Of a stretch of DNA of 12,101 nt, positions 8,110 to 12,101 are shown one piece after another; position 1 is the first letter of the stretch; each line of letters begins with the position of its first letter. Below the pieces are notes generated by a model that was given only the letters and a program-made list of their open reading frames with translations, was not told the DNA's origin and did not search any database. Source of the stretch: an uncultured Ruminococcus sp. (lineage in GTDB: Bacteria > Bacillota_A > Clostridia > RUG12999); the NCBI GenBank assembly GCA_902783995.1, contig CACZTG010000028.1, positions 1-12,101 on the forward strand, read 5' to 3'. The position numbers were made by a program, and so were the translations under genes.

Positions 8110-8122
8110 CGTGATTGTAAAA

Positions 8123-10108
8123 ATGAAAACATACGATAGGCAAAACATAAGAAATATTTGTCTTATAGGTAAAAACAAGGCAGGAAAAACTTCGGTTGCG
8201 GAGGCTCTTCTTTTTGCCGCGGGCAAAACTACAAGGCTCGGAAAGGTTGATTCCGGCAACAGTGTCTGCGATTTTGATACCGAAGAAATAAAACGTAAAA
8301 TGTCCGTAAGGCTTTCAATTGCCTCTTTTGAATATAAAGATAATAAAATGAATATTATCGACGCACCGGGATATTATGATTTTTGGGCGGACAGAATAAG
8401 CGCTATGGAGCTTGCAGACAGTGCGCTTGTTGTTATAAGCGGCAAGTCCGGACTTGGAGCAAGCGGCGCGGTTGCGGTTGATAAGGTAAGAGATAAAGGG
8501 CTTCCTCTTATGTTCTTTGTCAATAAAATGGACCATGAAACAGCCGATTTTAATAAGGTCGTTGAGGAGCTTAAGGAAAAATACGGAAGCGCTGCCGTTC
8601 CCGTAATGCTTCCTATTCAGAATGGCGGTAAGCTTACAGGCTTTGTTGATGTCGCGGAAAGCAAGGCATACAGCCTTGAAGGGGGCGGCAAAAAGGAAAT
8701 TGATGTTCCCGAAAATATGTACGCCGAGCTTCAGAACACGAAAGCCGAGCTTTGCGAGGCTATTGCCGAAGCAGATGAAGCGCTTCTTGAAAAGTTTTTC
8801 TCAGACACACCGTTTACAAAGGAAGATTTTAAAACAGGTATTGCCGAGGCTATAGCCGCCAAAACGCTTATGCCGATTTCGTGCGGCAGCGCATTTGAGA
8901 ATATTGGTCTTGACAATCTTCTTGAAAGATTACCGGAATATATGCCCGCACCGCCCGAAGCGGATGCTTCGGCGCCGTTTAAAGCGCAGGTGCTTAAAAC
9001 CGTTATTGACCCGTTTGTAGGTAAGCTTACAATTATGAAGATTCTTTCGGGTACAATCAAAGAAAATTCAACGGTATATAACGCAAACAAAGATGAAAAT
9101 GAAAAAATCGGTCAGCTTCTTGTTCTTTGCGGAAAAGATAAGGAAGAAATCCCCTCTGCCGTTGCCGGCGATATTTTTGCGGCGGCAAAGCTTTCGGTTA
9201 CCGGCACGGGTGATACCTTATGCGGCGCAAAAGATGAAGCGCTTCCCGAAATTGTTTTCCCGAAGCCTAATTATCATTTGGCAGTTATTCCCAAAAACAG
9301 AGGCGACGAGGATAAAATCAGTGCGGGACTTTCAAAGCTTACCGATGAGGATATGACATTTAAGTTTAAAAACAATCCCGAAACACATCAGCTTGTTATT
9401 TCGGGTATGGGTGACCAGCAGCTTGATATTATGATAAGCCGCCTTAAAACCATGGGAACAGAGGTTAATCTTGAAAAGCCCAAGGTTTCGTACCGTGAAA
9501 CAATAACGCGTCCTCTGACCGCTGAGGGAAAATATAAAAAGCAATCGGGCGGTCACGGTCAGTACGGTCATGTTATTATTGATTTTTCACCCTGTGACAG
9601 TGAAGACCTTGTTTTTGAAGAACAGATTTTCGGCGGAAGCGTTCCCAAGAACTTCCATCCCGCAGTTGAAAAGGGCTTAAAGGAAATGATGGAACAGGGA
9701 ATACGCGCAGGCTATAAGGTTGTCGGCATAAAGGCTGTTCTTAAAGACGGTTCATATCATGAGGTTGATTCGTCCGAAATGTCCTTTAAAATGGCGGCTC
9801 ATGTTGCCTTTAAGGAGCTTGAAAAGGCTTCTCCCGTACTTCTTGAACCGATAGGTCATCTTGAGGTACTTGTACCGGATGAATTTACGGGTGATATAAT
9901 GGGCGATATTACAAAACGCCGCGGCAGGGTTATAGGTATGGAACCGGGAAAGATAACCGCAGAGGTACCCGAAGCAAATATGGATTCATATGCTATTGAC
10001 CTTCGCGCAATTACAAGAGGTCAGGGCGAATTCACCTTTGACTTTGAAAGGTATGAACAGGTACCCGAATCTGTTGCCGAGCAGGTTATAAACAGTGCAA
10101 AAGAATAA
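8123..10108 (+). CDS. EF-G-like translational GTPase (EF-G paralogue, EF-G2-type)
   Basis: A 661-residue protein with the EF-G domain order: GTPase domain, domain II, and domains III-V. G1 is GKNKAGKT (16-23), the region after it (CDFDTEEIKRKMSV) is typical of the EF-G2-type paralogues, G3 is DAPGYYDF (80-87), G4 is NKMD (134-137) and G5 is SCGSA (253-257). The G3 His of canonical EF-G (DTPGH) is Tyr here, as in other EF-G2-like proteins, and the usual Thr is Ala. Domain IV is well kept: GGHGQYGHV (476-484) and DGSYHEVDSSE with His546 at the position of the tip His important for translocation. The protein is therefore likely to act on the ribosome, but it is probably not the main EF-G, which is normally encoded with the str operon (rpsL, rpsG, tuf). 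It lacks features that would point to tetracycline protection specifically, though that related family cannot be excluded by eye. It is followed after 24 bases by the kinase-like gene. Its role in the cell is unknown. Confidence 0.9.
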   Translation: MKTYDRQNIRNICLIGKNKAGKTSVAEALLFAAGKTTRLGKVDSGNSVCDFDTEEIKRKMSVRLSIASFEYKDNKMNIIDAPGYYDFWADRISAMELADSALVVISGKSGLGASGAVAVDKVRDKGLPLMFFVNKMDHETADFNKVVEELKEKYGSAAVPVMLPIQNGGKLTGFVDVAESKAYSLEGGGKKEIDVPENMYAELQNTKAELCEAIAEADEALLEKFFSDTPFTKEDFKTGIAEAIAAKTLMPISCGSAFENIGLDNLLERLPEYMPAPPEADASAPFKAQVLKTVIDPFVGKLTIMKILSGTIKENSTVYNANKDENEKIGQLLVLCGKDKEEIPSAVAGDIFAAAKLSVTGTGDTLCGAKDEALPEIVFPKPNYHLAVIPKNRGDEDKISAGLSKLTDEDMTFKFKNNPETHQLVISGMGDQQLDIMISRLKTMGTEVNLEKPKVSYRETITRPLTAEGKYKKQSGGHGQYGHVIIDFSPCDSEDLVFEEQIFGGSVPKNFHPAVEKGLKEMMEQGIRAGYKVVGIKAVLKDGSYHEVDSSEMSFKMAAHVAFKELEKASPVLLEPIGHLEVLVPDEFTGDIMGDITKRRGRVIGMEPGKITAEVPEANMDSYAIDLRAITRGQGEFTFDFERYEQVPESVAEQVINSAKE

Positions 10109-10132
10109 ATTTTTTTGGGGGGATATAGATAA

Positions 10133-10750
10133 ATGCCGGGAAAAATTATTACAATCGGCAGACAGTTTGGCAGCGGCGGAAGAAATATCGCGAAAAGTCT
10201 TGCCGAACAGCTTGGCATAAAATATTATGATAAAGAGCTTATAACTATGTCTGCAAAAGAAAGCGGCATCAGCCCTGAAATATTTGAAAAGGTTGATGAG
10301 GCTGCGGCTAACAGTCTGTTGTATTCCATGGTTATAGGTATGTATGGCGCGACAAGCCGCATGACTGATTACGGTGAAATTTCAATAAACGACAAGATTT
10401 TTAAAGTTCAGACGGAAATCATTAAAAGGCTTGCTGACGAAGGTCCGTGTGTGATAGTCGGAAGGTGCGCGGATTATATTTTGAGAGAACGTACCGATTT
10501 GCTTAACGTGTTTATTTACAGCGATACCGAAAAAAGGATTGAGAGAGCCGTAAATGAATATGGAATACAATCAAAAAATATTAAAGAGTTTATTTTAAAG
10601 AGTGATAAAAAACGCTCAAACTACTATAATTTTTATACCGGCAAACGCTGGGGAGCCTCATGTAATTACCATCTTTGCCTCGACAGCGGAGTTTTCGGAA
10701 TAGACGGAAGTGTCAGTATTATAGAAAAAGCACTGAATTGTATAACATAA
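10133..10750 (+). CDS. Cytidylate kinase-like family protein
   Basis: A 205-residue P-loop protein of the cytidylate-kinase-like family. It begins with IITIGRQFGSGGR (5-17), the family's Walker A, then LAEQLGIKYYDKELI (23-37), VIVGRCADYIL (107-117), and the typical lid region KKRSNYYNFYTGKRWG (159-174) followed by YHLCLDSGVFG. This family is distinct from the housekeeping CMP kinase (Cmk) and its substrate is generally not established, so CMP phosphorylation should not be assumed. The ATG at 10133 follows GGGGGG (10117-10122) with a spacing of 10. It is 24 bases downstream of the EF-G-like gene and no terminator separates them, so an operon is likely. No terminator is visible between its stop and the insertion sequence that begins 23 bases later. 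Confidence 0.88.
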   Translation: MPGKIITIGRQFGSGGRNIAKSLAEQLGIKYYDKELITMSAKESGISPEIFEKVDEAAANSLLYSMVIGMYGATSRMTDYGEISINDKIFKVQTEIIKRLADEGPCVIVGRCADYILRERTDLLNVFIYSDTEKRIERAVNEYGIQSKNIKEFILKSDKKRSNYYNFYTGKRWGASCNYHLCLDSGVFGIDGSVSIIEKALNCIT

Positions 10751-10773
10751 TTACTCCCCCGCCTATAGAGAAC

Positions 10774-10818
10774 TGCACCATTTTGTGCGGACAGCACAAA
10801 AACCCCCCTATGGTAGTT
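10774..10818. repeat. Left terminal inverted repeat of the IS
   Basis: Starts TGCAC and contains GGACA (10789-10793), GCACAAAA, CCCCCC (10803-10808) and TATGGTAG (10809-10816). These blocks recur in the same order, read inward, at the right end with small insertions. Within it TTTTGTGC (10781-10788) and GCACAAAA (10794-10801) form a perfect 8-bp palindrome around GGACA. Confidence 0.65.
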
Positions 10819-10829
10819 AAATATTAAGT

Positions 10830-11684
10830 TTAGGCAACGAACTGACTTCGGTATTCCATCGGAGTCAGTTTTGTTTTTAACTGAATTCGTTGGTAGTTGT
10901 AGAAGTAAATATATTCATCTATGAGGAGACGGGCATCTTCATAGGTTTTGAGCTTTTGCCGATAAATACATTCCGTCTTGAGAATTGAAAAGAAATTTTC
11001 CGCCAAAGCATTGTCATAAGGGTTTGCACGTCTTGACATTGACGGCGTAATGTTGTATAATTGTGTTAGCTTAAAGTACGCTTGGGAAGTATACTGAAAG
11101 CCTTGGTCGCTGTGGAGCTGTAACTCTGCGGTGACCTTCTCTTTTCTCTTGGCAGCTCGGATCGTTTGCAAAACAAGATTGATATTTTGTTCTGTGCCGG
11201 TTTTGTAAGCCACAATGCTGTTGTCATACAAATCTCTGATCATCGAAAGATACAATACGCCTTGACTTGTGTGAATATACGAAATATCCGTTACCCATTT
11301 TTGATTCGGTCTGTCTGCACGGAAATCTCTGTTAAGCAAGTTTGGATATTTATGCAGCGCCTGACTGTAATTACGATACTTCTTTCGTCTGACAACAGAG
11401 AGAAGATTGTATTTCTGCATGATTCTCAATATTGTTTTGGGATTGCGGTAAATATCCCTGTTTTCAAGCCATATATGCACTCTGCGATATCCGTATGTCT
11501 GATGACTCTCCTTCTGGCATTCCCGAATGAGATCTGCCAACTGCAAATCCCGATCCGGAATGGACATACGGGATACAAAGCCATAATATCCGCTTCGTGA
11601 CACCTTCAAGAAACGGCACATTTCGCTGATCGGGTATTTGTCTTTGTGACGGTAGATCACTCTGTACTTTACGCTCGTTCTCAC
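10830..11684 (-). CDS. IS3-family transposase OrfB (DDE integrase)
   Basis: A 284-residue integrase-type transposase. The N-terminal part carries an HTH_21-like segment (SRSGYY near 29-34, then QTYGYRRVH at 62-70), typical of IS3 OrfB. The catalytic rve domain has Asp133 in WVTDISYI, Asp193 in HSDQGFQY and Glu229 in NPYDNALAENFFSILKTE, giving exactly 35 residues between the second Asp and the Glu, the DD(35)E pattern. The C-terminal YFYNYQRIQLKTKLTPMEYR motif is also standard. It is expected to cut and join the IS ends, normally as an OrfA-OrfB fusion made by -1 frameshifting. It lies in the -1 frame relative to orfA and its first possible codon is GTG overlapping the orfA stop as GTGA. The frame is open upstream of that GTG through the orfA end, so a fusion is possible. 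No disabling change was found. Confidence 0.93.
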   Translation of the reverse strand: MRTSVKYRVIYRHKDKYPISEMCRFLKVSRSGYYGFVSRMSIPDRDLQLADLIRECQKESHQTYGYRRVHIWLENRDIYRNPKTILRIMQKYNLLSVVRRKKYRNYSQALHKYPNLLNRDFRADRPNQKWVTDISYIHTSQGVLYLSMIRDLYDNSIVAYKTGTEQNINLVLQTIRAAKRKEKVTAELQLHSDQGFQYTSQAYFKLTQLYNITPSMSRRANPYDNALAENFFSILKTECIYRQKLKTYEDARLLIDEYIYFYNYQRIQLKTKLTPMEYRSQFVA

Positions 11685-11702
11685 TTCCTTTCGGTGAGCG
11701 AG
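11674..11702 (-). other. Hairpin covering the orfA stop / orfB start
   Basis: On the - strand CTCG-CTCAC (11702-11694) pairs with GTGAG-AA-CGAG (11684-11674), nine base pairs with a two-base bulge and a 9-base loop that contains AAAGGA. The orfA TGA and the orfB GTG are in the 3' arm. A U-UUU run in the orfA frame (11708-11705) lies just upstream and would allow a single-tRNA -1 slip. It is a candidate recoding or coupling signal, by pattern only. Confidence 0.4.
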
Positions 11703-12016
11703 AGAAAATCCCGCATTAATTCATTTTCCATTTCAAGTGACTTTATCTTGGCATCCTTGCGAGCAAGGATGTATTTTAGTTCAGCGACCTTATCCTGTTC
11801 ACTGACAACATAATCTTTGGGCGGTCTGCCTTTTCGCTTTAATGCAATTCCTGCTTCTAACTTTCGCTCGTTTCGGTTATGTCGTCTGATTAAACCTTTT
11901 ACTTGCTCTAATTCAAAGCCAAACTTATTGGCAATTTCTCGATTGGTTAATCCTTTTCCTTTTAGTTCATAAATCTCTTTTTCATATTCTTTGATATGTC
12001 GGTAACTTCTTGGCAT
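11681..12016 (-). CDS. IS3-family OrfA (helix-turn-helix regulator/DNA-binding subunit)
   Basis: A 111-residue basic protein. Residues about 18-48 form a helix-turn-helix (KGKGLTNREIANKFGFELEQVKG region) followed by a basic stretch (RRHNRNERK) and KRKGRPP. Residues about 78-104 (AELKYIL...SLEMENELMRDFL) have heptad-spaced hydrophobic residues and look like the leucine-zipper/coiled coil that IS3 OrfA proteins use to multimerise. OrfA binds the terminal repeats and, fused to OrfB by frameshifting, forms the active transposase; alone it usually represses. The ATG at 12016 follows GAGGGGG (12030-12024) with 7-base spacing, a strong ribosome site that also forms the 3' arm of an upstream hairpin. 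Confidence 0.9.
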   Translation of the reverse strand: MPRSYRHIKEYEKEIYELKGKGLTNREIANKFGFELEQVKGLIRRHNRNERKLEAGIALKRKGRPPKDYVVSEQDKVAELKYILARKDAKIKSLEMENELMRDFLSLTERK

Positions 12017-12023
12017 ACGAAAT

Positions 12024-12064
12024 CCCCCTCTATGGTAGTTGTTTATATTCTACCATAAAGGGGG
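12024..12064 (-). promoter_or_regulatory. Hairpin that buries the orfA ribosome binding site in read-through RNA
   Basis: On the - strand the arm 12064-12050 (CCCCCT-T-TATGGTAG) pairs with 12038-12024 (CTACCATA-G-AGGGGG), 14 of 15 positions, with an 11-base loop at 12049-12039. The 3' arm contains the whole GAGGGGG site of orfA. RNA entering from outside the IS would carry both arms; RNA from the IS promoter would lack the 5' arm. Confidence 0.65.
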
Positions 12065-12101
12065 CGTTTTGTCTATTGTCCTTTTTTTACGGACTTGTGC
12101 A
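12038..12101. repeat. Right terminal inverted repeat region of the IS
   Basis: Read inward (- strand) it starts TGCAC and contains GGACA, ACAAAA, CCCCC and TATGGTAG, matching the blocks at the left end with several small insertions. It also holds a short palindrome GTCC...GGAC. Its innermost part is the 5' arm of the orfA hairpin. The outer limit may lie past the window. Confidence 0.55.
12047..12075 (-). promoter_or_regulatory. Predicted IS promoter for orfA-orfB
   Basis: On the - strand TAGACA (12075-12070, 5 of 6) is followed by a 17-base spacer and TAGAAT (12052-12047, 5 of 6) with TGG directly before it, an extended -10 motif. Transcription would start near 12041-12039, giving a leader of about 24 bases that includes the orfA ribosome site but not the 5' arm of the hairpin. 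Confidence 0.65.

Larger units (their letters stand above)
7774..8122. other. AT-rich divergent intergenic region / leader of the EF-G-like gene
   Basis: No convincing gene lies here. What can be seen: TTTGTCCG (7830-7837) with CGGACAAA (7875-7882), an 8-bp pair over 37 bases; TCTGATTTT (7888-7896) with AAAATCAGA (7912-7920), a 9-bp hairpin with a 15-base loop; a short operator-like palindrome TTTACA-TTT-TGTAAA (7936-7950); and an 11-base direct repeat TTTCTGTAAAA at 7788 and 7963. A possible + strand promoter is TTGTTA (8002-8007), 16 bases, TATAGA (8024-8029), which is weak. I could not match the structure to a known riboswitch or leader. Confidence 0.5.
10774..12101 (-). mobile_element. 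IS3-family insertion sequence, apparently complete, reaching the window edge
   Basis: About 1328 bases from TGCACC (10774) to GTGCA (12101), with two overlapping genes on the - strand (orfA HTH protein, orfB DDE transposase), the standard IS3 layout and size. Both ends read TGCAC inward, and both carry GGACA, ACAAAA, a run of five or six C and TATGGTAG in that order, so the terminal inverted repeats are recognisable but imperfect. The right boundary coincides with the window end; a few further bases of the element or the target duplication could lie outside. On the left the flank ends in GAAC, a possible 3-4-base duplication that cannot be checked. Both genes are open, so the element could be active. 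It sits 23 bases past the kinase-like gene and is convergent to it. Confidence 0.88.

Noticed and set aside
8084..8122. ATG at 8084 as start of the EF-G-like gene
   Set aside because: The ribosome site AGAAAGG lies downstream of it, and the extra 13 residues precede the usual family start, just before the G1 motif.
10781..10801. Palindrome TTTTGTGC/GCACAAAA as the terminator of the kinase-like operon or of orfB
   Set aside because: Neither strand has a T-tract right after the stem, and it lies within the IS terminal repeat, which explains it better.
11166..11600. 144-codon + strand reading frame inside the IS
   Set aside because: Antisense to the conserved DDE transposase, with no family resemblance and no ribosome site of note.
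10774..12101. CRISPR array, toxin-antitoxin pair or tRNA near the IS
   Set aside because: Repeats here are only the IS ends and its hairpin; there are no spaced direct repeats, no tRNA-like cloverleaf and no other small gene pair.

Overview
The window looks like chromosomal DNA of an AT-rich Gram-positive anaerobe of the Firmicutes (Clostridia-like). The main reasons are the gene order pth-mfd-peptidylprolyl isomerase, lipoproteins with Lys-rich N-termini and Cys lipoboxes, a secreted protein with a copper-amine-oxidase-like stalk domain, a small alarmone synthetase, an EF-G paralogue and a cytidylate-kinase-like protein. This is inference from gene families; no rRNA or other direct taxonomic marker is present. 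No tRNA, rRNA or CRISPR array was seen.

Layout. Positions 2-6316 (+ strand) are housekeeping and envelope genes: the 3' end of pth, then mfd, then a secreted PrsA-like foldase lipoprotein and an exported 504-residue protein of unknown function. A good sigma70-type promoter overlaps the end of mfd and probably drives the last two genes. A stack of three hairpins, the last a textbook intrinsic terminator, separates this block from a convergent two-gene unit on the - strand (7697 to 6431): a small putative lipoprotein followed by a RelP/YwaC-like (p)ppGpp synthetase, with a near-consensus promoter at 7773-7745. A 349-base AT-rich divergent intergenic region (7774-8122) carries several inverted repeats. 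After it comes a + strand pair: a 661-residue EF-G-like GTPase and, 24 bases on, a cytidylate-kinase-like P-loop protein.

The right end (10774-12101) is an apparently intact IS3-family insertion sequence with orfA and orfB on the - strand. It lies 23 bases past the kinase-like gene and reaches the last base of the window. orfB keeps a full DD(35)E triad.

The most interesting structure is at the 5' end of the IS. A 14-of-15-bp hairpin buries the orfA ribosome binding site in any transcript entering from outside, while the predicted native promoter fires from inside the loop, so its own transcript would lack the 5' arm. This resembles the protection against impinging transcription known for IS10 and IS50. 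The orfA/orfB junction is a GTGA overlap inside a second hairpin without a classical A-rich slippery heptamer. I saw no clear case for a wholly new defence or metabolic system; the remaining points concern the divergent EF-G paralogue, its leader region and operon pairings.
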